In this document: piece by piece, positions 28,645 to 36,989 of the stretch
How the letters are laid out: every line of letters begins with the position of its first letter
How positions within the stretch are numbered: the first letter of the stretch is position 1
Source: Candidatus Nitrotoga sp. SPKER
GTDB taxonomy: Bacteria > Pseudomonadota > Gammaproteobacteria > Burkholderiales > Gallionellaceae
Assembly: GCA_003402285.1 (NCBI GenBank)
Contig: QFXG01000031.1
Location: 104,713-168,712 of the forward strand
DNA length: 64,000 nucleotides
Reading direction: 5' to 3'
Notes under the pieces: generated by a model
What the model was told of the DNA's origin: nothing
Databases searched by the model: none
The model's input: the letters and a program-made list of their open reading frames with translations, nothing else
Made by a program: the position numbers and the translations under genes

Positions 28645-29745
28645 ATGGATCCCGCATTTGAATACATTTTTCCTGCCATCCGTGGCATTCAGGCTGGACG
28701 AGAGTATTTCGTCTCGATGTGCCCTCTACGAGTCATCCCAAGGATGTTCTTGTTCGACGAAGAAGAACTCATGCCGGAGTTTAGAGCGCAACGCATTCTA
28801 AATCGAGCACGAGTGCCTGAAATTGCACAATACGTGTTGAACAATCAAACGAGCTACGTTTTTTCAGCCATAACAGCCTCACTAGACGGCGGGGTACGTT
28901 TTAAAGCATTGGGGGAAAATGGTGAATCAAATCGATTGGGTGCCTTACATGTAGATATGTCCGCACGCTTCATCATCAACGATGGCCAGCATCGACGTGC
29001 GGCAATCGAACAGGCTTTGAACAACGCACCCGAACTCGGCGACGAAACTATAGCCGTCGTATTTTTCATCGATCGGGGGCTTGAGCGCAGCCAGCAGATG
29101 TTTTCGGATCTGAATAGGCATGCGGTCCGCCCCAGCCGCTCTCTGGGTCTTCTGTATGACCATCGAAACGATCTTTCGAAGATTGCGAAGTTGGTGGCAT
29201 TGAAATCTACGGCCTTCAAGGACTTGGTGGAGATGGAGCGCAGCACCTTATCTGGGCGCTCGCGCAAACTTTTCACACTCAGTGCCATCTATACGGGGTG
29301 TTCGGTCTTGCTCGACTCGGCTGAATATTCGAACGTCGAACATGCATCCAAAGTTTGTATCGAATTTTGGGATGAGATCGCGAAACACATACCAGAATGG
29401 GGATTGGTGCGGTCTTCTAGGATGACAGCAGGAGAGATAAGGAGAGACTTCCTCCACTCTCATGCCATTGCTTTGCAAGTCTTTGGAATAGTGGGGCGTG
29501 ATCTGGTGCAAAGTGATCGCACAAACTGGAAGACCCGCTTGGCTGAAATCGGAAAAATCGACTGGTCCAGATCTAGCGCGGACGTATGGGAAGGGCGTGC
29601 CCTCATCGGCGGGCGGGTCTCGAAGTCGTCCAACAACGTCACCCTGACGGCAAACCTTATCAAGAACAGGCTAGGCCTCAAGCTTGGCCCCGAAGAGAAA
29701 CGGGTCGAGCAGATGTTCGAGCGTGGTCGCAACAATTCGAAATAG
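28645..29745 (+). CDS. dndB: DNA sulfur modification protein DndB
   Basis: A 366-aa protein with DGQHR at 113-117 (INDGQHRRAAIEQAL) and SDLNRHAVRPSRSLGLLYDHR, typical of DndB. ATG 28645 has an AGGTAGGA ribosome site; the track start 30 bases earlier lies in the promoter. DndB is not essential for sulfur insertion but regulates the operon and limits modification density in characterised systems. The gap to dndC is three bases. Confidence 0.92.
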   Translation: MDPAFEYIFPAIRGIQAGREYFVSMCPLRVIPRMFLFDEEELMPEFRAQRILNRARVPEIAQYVLNNQTSYVFSAITASLDGGVRFKALGENGESNRLGALHVDMSARFIINDGQHRRAAIEQALNNAPELGDETIAVVFFIDRGLERSQQMFSDLNRHAVRPSRSLGLLYDHRNDLSKIAKLVALKSTAFKDLVEMERSTLSGRSRKLFTLSAIYTGCSVLLDSAEYSNVEHASKVCIEFWDEIAKHIPEWGLVRSSRMTAGEIRRDFLHSHAIALQVFGIVGRDLVQSDRTNWKTRLAEIGKIDWSRSSADVWEGRALIGGRVSKSSNNVTLTANLIKNRLGLKLGPEEKRVEQMFERGRNNSK

Positions 29746-29748
29746 AGC

Positions 29749-31494
29749 ATGAGCAAAGAAAATATAACGATGGAAGACCGCATCGAGACGGCGATACGCA
29801 ACACCCAAGACCTTTACCTGAGCGATACGCTACCCTGGGTTGTAGGATACAGCGGCGGCAAGGATTCGACCGCAACCTTACAACTTATTTGGAAGGCGAT
29901 AGCGGCACTTCCGGTAGATAAACGTTCCAAGCCGATACACGTCATCAGCACCGATACGCTGGTGGAAAACCCCGTTGTGGCCATTTGGGTGACGAACTCG
30001 CTAATAGCTATGCAGAAGGCGGCGACGGAACAGGAAATGCCCATCATCCCCCATCGTTTGACGCCGAAACTGGAGGACAGGTTTTGGGTCAACTTGATAG
30101 GCAGGGGATATCCCGCCCCGCGTCCCTTGTTTCGCTGGTGCACCAGCCGGTTGAAGATCAACGCATCGAACACATTCATTACCGAACTTGCAAACAATCA
30201 GGGGGAGGCGATCCTGGTTCTTGGGTCCCGCAAGGCAGAAAGCCAGGCTCGAGACAAAGTGCTGGCCCGCTACGAGAACAGCACTCGCGAGCTCTTGAGC
30301 AGAAACGCCGACGCGAATCTGGACCGTGTGTGGGTCTACACACCAGTATCGACATGGACCAGCGATGATGTGTGGGAGTATCTCATCGAGAATGAGAACC
30401 CGTGGAATTACGACAATATAGAGTTGTTCCATATCTATCGGGGGGCCACGCCGGATGCTGAGTGCCCGCTGGTCGTCGATAAAAGCACGCCGAGTTGTGG
30501 TGATAGCAGGTTCGGTTGCTTCGTTTGCACGATGGTGTCGGAAGATAAATCCATGCAGGCCATGATCCAGAACGACGAGGATAGGCGCTGGATGATGCCT
30601 TTGCTGAGTTTCCGGAATGAATACCTGAAGACGGAAGGCGACAGGGGGCTGCGCGAGTTCACCAAAATGGGTGGAAGCCTGCAGCTCCAGTTTCTGGGCG
30701 TGAAAAGCGGCGGACGCACAGCACCCTCACGTCCTGGAAAAGTCGTCAGCGAGAAGGTGGTGCGGAGGTTGACTTCGACGAGTGATGGCGAAGAAGGCTA
30801 TCCGATGCCGAATCGTAAGGTGCTCGTTCTGGAAACGCGCGTGGTTGAGGGTGATGGGGAAACGCGCGAAACGACATATAAGATAGAAAAAATCGCGACG
30901 TTGGTGCACGGACCCTACACGCAGAATTATCGGGAGGCCATGCTCGAAGCGCTTCTGCGGGCCCAGGAAACCATCCGCAACAATTTGCCCGAATCCATCT
31001 CCGAGTTTTCCATCATTACACCGGAAGAGCTGGAGGAGATTCGCCGGATATGGGTGATCCAGAAGCGAGAGTTCGAAGACTCCGTTCCCGATATTTTCTT
31101 GAGAGCCACAGGCAAAGCTTATCCGATACCCGAACTGGATGAAACAACGCCTTTCAGGCCGGAAGATATTCGCCTGCTCCGCGATGTTTGCATGGACATG
31201 GCGATCGATTCACCTCAGAGCGGCCCGCTGGATTCCAAACAGCTGTTATTTACCGTTTTGCGTAATCAGTTGGGGATACAGCATAGCTACCGTGGGGCGA
31301 TCAGGCGAGTGGGGCTGCACGGAGAATTGGAGGATATGCTGGAGACACGGTCATTTGATAATGAGGATGAGGCGCTGGATTTTGCGCTTCAACGAAAAGC
31401 AGGGGGCAACGAGCTGATGTACGAGATGCGTGATGCCTCCGATGTCTTCGCTTACATACCGGAAGAACAACCAGCACAGGAACTGGAAGTATGA
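29749..31494 (+). CDS. dndC: DNA phosphorothioation protein DndC (PAPS reductase-like)
   Basis: A 581-aa protein with the PP-loop SGGKDS at 35-40, used to activate the DNA backbone. Cysteines C131 (RWCTSRLK), C250, C257 and C260 (CGDSRFGCFVC) fit the Fe-S cluster ligands of DndC. The enzyme works in the DndCDE complex with sulfur delivered by a cysteine desulfurase. It overlaps dndD by ATGA. An alternative start at 29770 cannot be excluded. Confidence 0.93.
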   Translation: MSKENITMEDRIETAIRNTQDLYLSDTLPWVVGYSGGKDSTATLQLIWKAIAALPVDKRSKPIHVISTDTLVENPVVAIWVTNSLIAMQKAATEQEMPIIPHRLTPKLEDRFWVNLIGRGYPAPRPLFRWCTSRLKINASNTFITELANNQGEAILVLGSRKAESQARDKVLARYENSTRELLSRNADANLDRVWVYTPVSTWTSDDVWEYLIENENPWNYDNIELFHIYRGATPDAECPLVVDKSTPSCGDSRFGCFVCTMVSEDKSMQAMIQNDEDRRWMMPLLSFRNEYLKTEGDRGLREFTKMGGSLQLQFLGVKSGGRTAPSRPGKVVSEKVVRRLTSTSDGEEGYPMPNRKVLVLETRVVEGDGETRETTYKIEKIATLVHGPYTQNYREAMLEALLRAQETIRNNLPESISEFSIITPEELEEIRRIWVIQKREFEDSVPDIFLRATGKAYPIPELDETTPFRPEDIRLLRDVCMDMAIDSPQSGPLDSKQLLFTVLRNQLGIQHSYRGAIRRVGLHGELEDMLETRSFDNEDEALDFALQRKAGGNELMYEMRDASDVFAYIPEEQPAQELEV

Positions 31495-33473
31495 TTTTTG
31501 AGCAGGTGGTTTTGCATAATTTTGGAGTCTATCGGGGGGAGCATAGAATCGATCTGGACGTTGCTCCCGAAAAGCCGGTAGTGCTTATCGGTGCGTTGAA
31601 CGGGTCGGGTAAGACGACCTTTCTGGATGCGATGCAGCTGGCCCTATATGGAAAAAGTGCGCGTTGTTCGGGACGTGATCGGGTCGGATATCCTGAATAT
31701 CTTGAGTCCATGATTAATCGCGATGCGCCACCACACCAAGGGGCTGGTGTCGAGTTTACCTTCCGTGCCCGCGCCAATGGACAGGATGCGCGTATTCGCG
31801 TATCCAGAACCTGGCAAAAACGTGGGGAAAGCATCAAAGAAAACCTGGAGGTATTCCGCGACGGGGAACATGACGCCGTGGCGTCGGAGCGGTGGGTGGA
31901 GTTCGTCGAAGACTTCATGCCGTCGCAGATTGCGGACCTGTTTTTTTTCGATGGCGAGAAAATCGAGGCCCTTGCCGATCCGCTACGATCCGCCGCCTTG
32001 CTCAGAGTTGGAATCCATTCGCTGCTCGGGATAGACCTGGTGGAAAGCCTGTTGCGCAGCCTCCAGCAAGTCGAGCGCAAACGTATGACCGATACGGCAT
32101 CGGAAAGCGACAAATCCATGCTGCAAGCCATCGAGGCACAACGCAACGAGATCCAGCATGCGCACGAAGCGAATATGTTGAAGCGTGCGTCCCTTCAAAA
32201 CGATGTCGACGGCATCGAGAAGAAGGAGGCTTCGGTCGCGGAAGAGTTCAGGCGTTTGGGCGGCGATCTCCTCGTCCAACGTGACCACCTGGTTTCGGAA
32301 CAAGCGTATTACCGGAAGAAGAAGGCCGAAATCGAAGATGAGCTGCGGGTGCTGGCTGCGGGTGCCCTTCCGCTGATGATTCCAGCGAAGACGCTCGAAA
32401 CTGCCTATTCGAGGGCGTTGTCGGCCCGACGCAATGGCAACGCCGACTTGCTAAAAGTAGAGGCCGAGTCGAGGGATGCCTCCATCGAAAAATTCGTTGG
32501 CACTCTTGGGTTGAGGCGTGATGTTTTGACCAAGTTGCGTTCCCATCTCAAGGCAGATAGGGCGCAGCGTTATAGGTCAAATGTTCCTACTGGCGCAATT
32601 TCCGAGGAAATCCTGAACCAGTTCAGCCACGAGGCAACCCAAGCCATGGGCCGTGTTGCCGCGCATACATTGAAATCCCTTTCTGATGTCGATGAACATC
32701 TGTCAGTCGTTGAGCGGAATCTCGCTGCGGTTCCGGCAAGCGCCGAAGTGTCGCGCATCCAGCAAGAAATGGACGCCTGCAGAACGGAGCGAGCCAGAAT
32801 CGAAGCAACGATTGGTTTGTTGGATGAAGAAGTTGCGGCCCAAAGAGTCAAAATGGAGCGACTCCAAGCACAGGCGGAGCGAGAAGCCGAAAAGCTGGGG
32901 GAGCGACTGACGCGCGACGAGGTATCGAAGCGTATGATCGATCATTCATCCAGGGGTCGCAAGGTGCTAGCGACCTTTCGGGAACGGCTTCTGGCAAACA
33001 ATCTGCATCGGTTGGAATTCTCGATTTTGAATTACTTCCAACGGCTCATCAGAAAGAAGACTCTGGTCCATGGTATTGCCATAGATGCGGAGTCCTTTCA
33101 GATATCTGTCACGAATCAGGCGGGTCAACTCGTTCCCGCACACCGTCTGTCCGCTGGAGAGCGTCAGCTCTTGGCCGTGGCAACCCTTTGGGCATTGGCC
33201 CACGCGTCTGGACGATATCTGCCTGCGGTCATCGATACTCCACTGAGCAGGCTCGACAGCAAGCATCGCGGCACTCTTGTTCAAAACTATTTCCCGACCG
33301 CAAGCCATCAGGTCATCCTTCTTTCGACCGATGAAGAGGTGGTCGGAACGTATCTGGATCGCTTACATCCGTCCGTTGGACGGTATTACCTGATCGAGCA
33401 CGACGAATCGGCAAACACGTCGAAGTTCGTCAACGGTTACTTCTCTCCCTCACATTCCGAGATGCGCGTATGA
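31491..33473 (+). CDS. dndD: DNA phosphorothioation ATPase DndD (SMC/Rad50-like)
   Basis: A 660-aa SMC-like ATPase. Walker A GALNGSGKT is at 34-42, a coiled-coil-rich centre covers about 190-500, the signature LSAGER starts at 553 and Walker B AVIDTPLS is near 579. DndD couples ATP hydrolysis to DNA opening or nicking for sulfur insertion with DndC and DndE. Both ends overlap neighbours by four bases, so dndCDE is a tightly coupled unit. Confidence 0.93.
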   Translation: MIFEQVVLHNFGVYRGEHRIDLDVAPEKPVVLIGALNGSGKTTFLDAMQLALYGKSARCSGRDRVGYPEYLESMINRDAPPHQGAGVEFTFRARANGQDARIRVSRTWQKRGESIKENLEVFRDGEHDAVASERWVEFVEDFMPSQIADLFFFDGEKIEALADPLRSAALLRVGIHSLLGIDLVESLLRSLQQVERKRMTDTASESDKSMLQAIEAQRNEIQHAHEANMLKRASLQNDVDGIEKKEASVAEEFRRLGGDLLVQRDHLVSEQAYYRKKKAEIEDELRVLAAGALPLMIPAKTLETAYSRALSARRNGNADLLKVEAESRDASIEKFVGTLGLRRDVLTKLRSHLKADRAQRYRSNVPTGAISEEILNQFSHEATQAMGRVAAHTLKSLSDVDEHLSVVERNLAAVPASAEVSRIQQEMDACRTERARIEATIGLLDEEVAAQRVKMERLQAQAEREAEKLGERLTRDEVSKRMIDHSSRGRKVLATFRERLLANNLHRLEFSILNYFQRLIRKKTLVHGIAIDAESFQISVTNQAGQLVPAHRLSAGERQLLAVATLWALAHASGRYLPAVIDTPLSRLDSKHRGTLVQNYFPTASHQVILLSTDEEVVGTYLDRLHPSVGRYYLIEHDESANTSKFVNGYFSPSHSEMRV

Positions 33474-33862
33474 CTCCCATTGAAACCGTCAGGCTTTCCG
33501 AGAAGGCCAAGATACAGTTGATAACGATGAAACGTCGCACCGGCATAGCCAATTGGAATGTTCTGTGCCGCTGGGCATTCTGCCTTTCTATCAACCAGCC
33601 GACCCGTCCACCAGAAGAAGTAATCCCTTCGGATAGTTCTGTCGAAATGACGTGGAAAACCTTTACGGGGGGTGCCGAAGAGGTGTATTGGGGTTTGTTG
33701 TTGATTCGTGCTGAGGAAAATGCCGTTCCGCAAAAAAAAGAAGCGCTCGCTCATTACTTTCGATTGCATCTCCATAGAGGTATTTCCTACCTCACAGGAG
33801 CCAATGGTCCCACTGATCTTCCTCAGTTTATTCACTTGGCACTTACAAAAAAACGGGGCTAA
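33470..33862 (+). CDS. dndE: DNA sulfur modification protein DndE
   Basis: A 130-aa protein, the last gene of dndBCDE, overlapping dndD by ATGA. It has the DndE core: RLSEKAKIQLITMKRRTGI, WNVLCRWAFCLS and FRLHLHRGISYL near the C-terminus. DndE is a small tetrameric protein that binds nicked DNA and stabilises the complex. No dndA is nearby; a host IscS-type desulfurase can replace DndA in other bacteria. Confidence 0.92.
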   Translation: MTPIETVRLSEKAKIQLITMKRRTGIANWNVLCRWAFCLSINQPTRPPEEVIPSDSSVEMTWKTFTGGAEEVYWGLLLIRAEENAVPQKKEALAHYFRLHLHRGISYLTGANGPTDLPQFIHLALTKKRG

Positions 33863-33946
33863 CTTCATGCTGGCCTGGCAACTGTGAAGTGGCACATTAT
33901 TGTCGGCGGTGCCATCCACAGTAAAAACCCTGACTAACGATAACGT

Positions 33947-33962
33947 TGACTATCGATAGTCA
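33947..33962. repeat. Perfect 16-bp palindrome at an AbiEi truncation point
   Basis: TGACTATCGATAGTCA is fully self-complementary. A further TGACTA lies just upstream (33931-33936). The palindrome coincides with the place where the AbiEi remnant loses homology, so it may mark a recombination junction or an operator. It lies 85 bp after dndE. Confidence 0.45.
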
Positions 33963-34244
33963 GCTTGGTGCGTTGATCCGTGGAAGGCCGCTGCGCGCAG
34001 CAGCGAGATACGGTAGTCGTGTCCCTGGATACTTCATCAAGGGATCGATCCATCGCACGGGGTCGGGGGCACAGCTAATCTGGTCTTCGGGACGCAGGAT
34101 AAGATAGAAGCCGTGGCGGTGATTCGCCACCCTACCAGCCGGTTAATGGCGGAAGCCAGAGCTTCCTGCTTCAGGTCTAGTACGATCAACGCCTCTTCGC
34201 GGGAGAAGTGGGCGCGACTATGGACATATCGGTCACCGATGAAT
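33953..34244 (-). pseudogene. Frameshifted, truncated AbiEi antitoxin remnant
   Basis: Not in the ORF track. Reading the minus strand in three frames recovers successive AbiEi segments: HFSREEALIVLDL with AINRLVG, then HGFYLILRPEDQ and DPVRWIDPLMKYPG, then DYRISLLRAAAFHGSTHQA. Two frameshifts separate them, and the sequence leaves the family at HQA, so the antitoxin C-terminus and any AbiEii partner are gone. It belongs to a different AbiEi branch from the intact gene at 2576. It marks a lost toxin-antitoxin module beside the dnd island. Confidence 0.7.
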
Positions 34245-34267
34245 TATTCAAGGAATCCTATTCCTAG

Positions 34268-34313
34268 GTCATACGCAAAAAATCTTGGTTTCGTGTCGAT
34301 TTTTGCGTATGAC
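34268..34313. terminator. Strong 14-bp inverted repeat, bidirectional terminator-like
   Basis: GTCATACGCAAAAA and TTTTTGCGTATGAC form a perfect 14-bp stem around an 18-nt loop, 26 bp beyond the DUF1845 stop codon. The A/T tracts sit inside the stem, as in some bidirectional terminators. It separates the defence island from the maintenance region. It could instead be a protein-binding site. Confidence 0.5.
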
Positions 34314-34339
34314 TTGGGGCAGAATTTGCTGGATCAGGA

Positions 34340-35098
34340 CTATAAAGTAGCTGCCATTAGGCCATCGTCTTTCGTCGCCTGTTCCGCCAGACAGGCATCC
34401 TCGCCCATCAATGGCGTGCTCGTTTCCGTGCTGTCAGGTGTCTTGGTTTTCGTCTTGCGCGACTTTTTCTTGGGTATTTCTACTACCTCGTCTGCGGGGA
34501 TTTCCGTTGCCGCATGGCCGGATTCTGCCTGAGCATCATGCTTGAGCTTCTGCGCGGCAGTGAACGCGCGCGCCAGGATCGCAGAAATTTCTGCCGAAAC
34601 CCCCAGCGTTTTCCTGCGCCATTGCCGCTCCAATGCGCCTTTCGCATCGTCGGCGATGAATCCGGCAAGCCATGTTGAATGCACCAATTCCATCAACCTG
34701 TCGAGTTCGCGGATCATTTGCAGATACTGGCCGGATTTGTTGCAGGTAATTTTGGCCTGATAAGTTGTGACGTTGGTGTAATTCACCCTGCCAATTTCAA
34801 TGCCGTTGTCCTCGGCGATTTTCTTGAGCCGCGCGCTTTCGTTGCGCAGATTCACAAACGCATTGTTGATCAGGTGATCGACCGCGCCATTGACGGTCAT
34901 TATTTCGTTATCGCTTTTGAGGACGGCTGGCAGAACAACGCTCAAGCTACGCAGTGCCGAATCGCATTTCTCGAAACCATTTTCAAAGACAGCCTGGGCA
35001 GGTGACGAATGTATCTTCACCTCCTGGGTCAGGAATGGATTGCTGAATTCATCAGCTTTTTTTCTGGGTGCGCCTTTTACTGCTTTACCGTTTTCCAA
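34340..35098 (-). CDS. DUF1845 (PFL_4669-family) conjugative element protein
   Basis: A 252-aa protein of the DUF1845 family found in integrating conjugative elements. The core includes SSPAQAVFENGFEKCD, NNAFVNLRNESARLKK and LMELVHSTWLAGFI; the tail is Lys/Thr-rich (PKKKSRKTKTKTP). The track start (TTG 35131) is less likely than TTG 35098, which has AAGGAG six bases upstream. The gene is divergent from the leader-bearing maintenance block. Its molecular role is not established; a regulatory role has been suspected for relatives but I cannot show it here. Confidence 0.8.
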   Translation of the reverse strand: MENGKAVKGAPRKKADEFSNPFLTQEVKIHSSPAQAVFENGFEKCDSALRSLSVVLPAVLKSDNEIMTVNGAVDHLINNAFVNLRNESARLKKIAEDNGIEIGRVNYTNVTTYQAKITCNKSGQYLQMIRELDRLMELVHSTWLAGFIADDAKGALERQWRRKTLGVSAEISAILARAFTAAQKLKHDAQAESGHAATEIPADEVVEIPKKKSRKTKTKTPDSTETSTPLMGEDACLAEQATKDDGLMAATL

Positions 35099-35199
35099 GA
35101 ATCTCTCCTTTGCGGTTGAGGAACAAAACAACAGCGCTAATACAAAGGCTGATAGTGAAACAGTGCTTCAGGAAAATCTGATCGAAAGTCGGCGATTTT

Positions 35200-35212
35200 G
35201 CGGATTATCCGC
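35200..35212. promoter_or_regulatory. Short dyad in the divergent control region
   Basis: GCGGA-tta-TCCGC lies between the divergent DUF1845 gene and the first leader of the maintenance block. The 35099-35270 stretch holds no gene, so this is a candidate operator. Evidence is the symmetry and position only. Confidence 0.3.
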
Positions 35213-35270
35213 ATGGAAGAAAGAATAAAACCGGTGTAGTGTCTGCCTCATCTTGCTTCATGTGCTTAAT

Positions 35271-35331
35271 GCCTTGAGCTGATATTGGCGGCTGACCAAT
35301 CAAAACAAACAGAAGACGAGCAATCGTCATA
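35271..35331 (+). ncRNA. Conserved upstream leader block, copy 1 of 3
   Basis: GAGCTGATATTGGCGGCTGA is followed by CCAATC, an A-rich single-stranded run AAAACAAACAGAA and a hairpin GACGA-GCAA-TCGTC with a GNRA loop. The block is nearly identical at 46438-46499 and clearly related at 53512-53590. ATTGG...CCAAT can form a second small stem. It stands directly ahead of leader A. A structured regulatory RNA domain is inferred. Confidence 0.6.
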
Positions 35332-35404
35332 ACCACCCAGCGGGGATATCGTTCCCCGCAAGGGTCATGGTGTCTCCGTTTTTTTTCATAAAAAGGAGAA
35401 CACC
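35332..35404 (+). promoter_or_regulatory. Repeated leader, copy A (before 26-aa ORF)
   Basis: GCGGGGA-N6-TTCCCCGC forms hairpin 1. CATGGTGTCTCC (35366-35377) is complementary to GGAGAACACCATG (35395-35407), which contains the ribosome site and start codon, with one bulged A; the T8 and A5 runs extend the stem. The translation start would be masked in this fold. Confidence 0.7.
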
Positions 35405-35485
35405 ATGGAACTTGTCATTATCGCTTGCTGCATCAGTGGCTACACCCTCAGCCGTCCAATTGTCTGGATGCTGGGGTTGAACTAA
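35405..35485 (+). CDS. 26-aa hydrophobic peptide with its own leader
   Basis: Too short for the track. ATG 35405 follows leader A and AAAAGGAG, encoding MELVIIACCISGYTLSRPIV plus six residues, ending TAA 35485. The product is hydrophobic with two adjacent cysteines and could be a small membrane protein. The full leader upstream and another leader immediately after the stop argue that it is translated. It could alternatively be a leader peptide. Confidence 0.5.
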   Translation: MELVIIACCISGYTLSRPIVWMLGLN

Positions 35486-35486
35486 A

Positions 35487-35554
35487 TCACCCACGCGGGG
35501 ACACCTCCCCGCCAAGGGTTTGTGTCCCCCTTTTTTTCAAAGAGGAGGCACAAA
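35487..35554 (+). promoter_or_regulatory. Repeated leader, copy b (before RecE-like gene)
   Basis: GGGGACAC (35497-35504) pairs perfectly with GTGTCCCC (35522-35529), followed by a T-run, so it reads as an intrinsic terminator. TTTGTGTCCCC also pairs with GGAGGCACAAA of the ribosome site at 10 of 11 positions. The two pairings use the same strand and exclude each other. Confidence 0.7.
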
Positions 35555-36367
35555 ATGAAACGCATCGTCAGACATTTGCCTATACAGGTTTACCACTCCG
35601 GTGAGGCAATATCACACAGCGGGATTGTTCAGTTACTCAAGTCTCCCGAACATTACCTGCAATACAAAACGGGATCAGCCGAGCCAACGCCAGCAATGGA
35701 ATTCGGTTCGGCATTCCACAGCTTTATCCTGGAACCCGAGGCTTTTTCAAAAGGTTATGTGCTCGCGCCGAAGTTTGACCGACGCACCAAGGAAGGCAAG
35801 GAAACAGCCGCAAAGTGGGATGTTGAAAATGCGGGCAAGACACCCTTGACCGCAGAGCAGATGGACACACTTGTCGCAATGCGGGTAAGCGTTTTCAATC
35901 ATGCGGGCGCAGCCAGAATGCTTAACGATGGCGAAGCCGAGACATCCTTGTTCTGGACTGATGACTACACGGGATTGCCGTGCAGGATACGTCCAGACTG
36001 GATGTGCGAGTACGGCATGGCAGACCTTAAAAGCTGCTGCGGTGCGAGCAAAGACAGTTTCTCCAAAGCGATAGCCAATCTTGGCTATGACGTGCAGGCC
36101 GCTTTTTACACGGATGGCATGAAGGCGGTGACTGGAAAAACGGTCAGCTTTCACTTTATCGCAGTGGAAAAGAATGCACCATTTTCGACGGCCTGTTACA
36201 TCGCAAGTCAGGAAATGATCGAAGTCGGGCGTGCAAAGTATCGCGGCGCGCTTGAGTTGCTGAAATGGTGCCAGGAAAACAAACAGTTCCCCGGCTATCA
36301 ACCGAACGGCGAGATCGAGACGATTGATCTTCCGCGCTGGGCAGCAAACTTCGATATCGAAGCGTAA
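35555..36367 (+). CDS. RecE-like PD-(D/E)XK exonuclease (DUF3799-type)
   Basis: A 270-aa nuclease. ATG 35555 follows AGGAGG of leader b; the track start lies inside the leader. The run HSGIVQLLKSPEHYLQYKTG and the catalytic core RPDWM...MADLKSC (Asp, then Asp-Leu-Lys) match the RecE/YqaJ-type fold, with a downstream YDVQAAFYTDG helix. Such 5'-3' exonucleases pair with RecT annealing proteins; recT lies 7 kb downstream in the same block. Known ICEs use these pairs to generate hybrid elements by recombination. Confidence 0.8.
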   Translation: MKRIVRHLPIQVYHSGEAISHSGIVQLLKSPEHYLQYKTGSAEPTPAMEFGSAFHSFILEPEAFSKGYVLAPKFDRRTKEGKETAAKWDVENAGKTPLTAEQMDTLVAMRVSVFNHAGAARMLNDGEAETSLFWTDDYTGLPCRIRPDWMCEYGMADLKSCCGASKDSFSKAIANLGYDVQAAFYTDGMKAVTGKTVSFHFIAVEKNAPFSTACYIASQEMIEVGRAKYRGALELLKWCQENKQFPGYQPNGEIETIDLPRWAANFDIEA

Positions 36368-36370
36368 CAA

Positions 36371-36442
36371 CAACCCTATCGGGGACACGTCCCCGACAAG
36401 GGCTCGTGTCCCCTTTTTTTTATTTCAAAAAGGAGACACAAA
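36371..36442 (+). promoter_or_regulatory. Repeated leader, copy c (before membrane protein gene)
   Basis: GGGGACAC (36381-36388) pairs perfectly with GTGTCCCC (36406-36413), followed directly by eight or more Ts. This is terminator-grade and lies just after the RecE-like stop. The GTGTCCCC strand can alternatively pair with GGAGACAC of the downstream ribosome site. Confidence 0.7.
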
Positions 36443-36703
36443 ATGGGCATCTTGATCTTGTTTGGCATCGCATTGGCAGTTTATTGGGGCATTCGGGTCG
36501 TGGTGGCGTTTATCAATTCACGCGCCAGGGCAAAGCTTGCGGCCGAGATTAAATCGGCATCAATGCCGAACGAGCAAAACTGGGCAGGACTTGACACACC
36601 CACATTCATCCGGCGTGGGATAGCCATTCCCATTCTGGCTGAAAAGAAAAAGAAGCGCATCCGCAGAGCAAAAGCTGCGGACGCACCGGCTTGCGTTAAT
36701 TAG
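36443..36703 (+). CDS. Small membrane-anchored protein
   Basis: An 86-aa protein with one N-terminal membrane segment (ILILFGIALAVYWGIRVVVA) and a basic C-terminal tail (EKKKKRIRRAKA) likely facing the cytoplasm. No family recognised. It has its own leader (copy c) and is followed by leader d, so it is an independent expression unit of the maintenance block. Confidence 0.65.
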   Translation: MGILILFGIALAVYWGIRVVVAFINSRARAKLAAEIKSASMPNEQNWAGLDTPTFIRRGIAIPILAEKKKKRIRRAKAADAPACVN

Positions 36704-36704
36704 C

Positions 36705-36776
36705 CAACCACCCACGCGGGGATGTCATGCCCCGCAAGGGGCATGGTGTCTCTGCTCATCCGAGTATGGAGGCATC
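36705..36776 (+). promoter_or_regulatory. Repeated leader, copy d (before 69-aa gene)
   Basis: CATGCCCC-GCAA-GGGGCATG is a perfect 8-bp stem with a GNRA tetraloop. The following GGTGTCTC is partly complementary to GGAGGCATCATG of the ribosome site and start. The T-run of other copies is missing here. Confidence 0.65.
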
Positions 36777-36986
36777 ATGCAACAAAAAATCAAACCCAAA
36801 GCTCTCAAGATCGCCCTGGATGCTTTTCGCGCAGACCCGTCACTAGGGGCGCGTCAGGCCAAATCACTTTTCTCGGAAATCATCACCCATTTGCAGGCGG
36901 GCATGTCCGATGAAGCTGTTTTGCAGGAAGTTCTCAAAAAGAATCGCCCGACAACATTGCCAACCGGCACGTTGACGCTGTTCTGA
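36777..36986 (+). CDS. Small helical protein of unknown function
   Basis: A 69-aa protein, mostly helical (PKALKIALDAFRADPSLGAR, then QAKSLFSEIITHL). No family recognised. ATG 36777 follows GGAGG. It is flanked by leaders d and e, which supports it as a real gene. Confidence 0.6.
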   Translation: MQQKIKPKALKIALDAFRADPSLGARQAKSLFSEIITHLQAGMSDEAVLQEVLKKNRPTTLPTGTLTLF

Positions 36987-36989
36987 ATC

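Noticed and set aside
33863-34339. Integrase attachment site at the palindrome near dndE
   Set aside because: No integrase gene, tRNA end or direct-repeat partner is visible, so an att call cannot be supported.
34113-34532. 139-codon plus-strand ORF between dndE and the DUF1845 gene
   Set aside because: It is antisense to the AbiEi remnant and to the DUF1845 C-terminus, and crosses the 14-bp inverted repeat.
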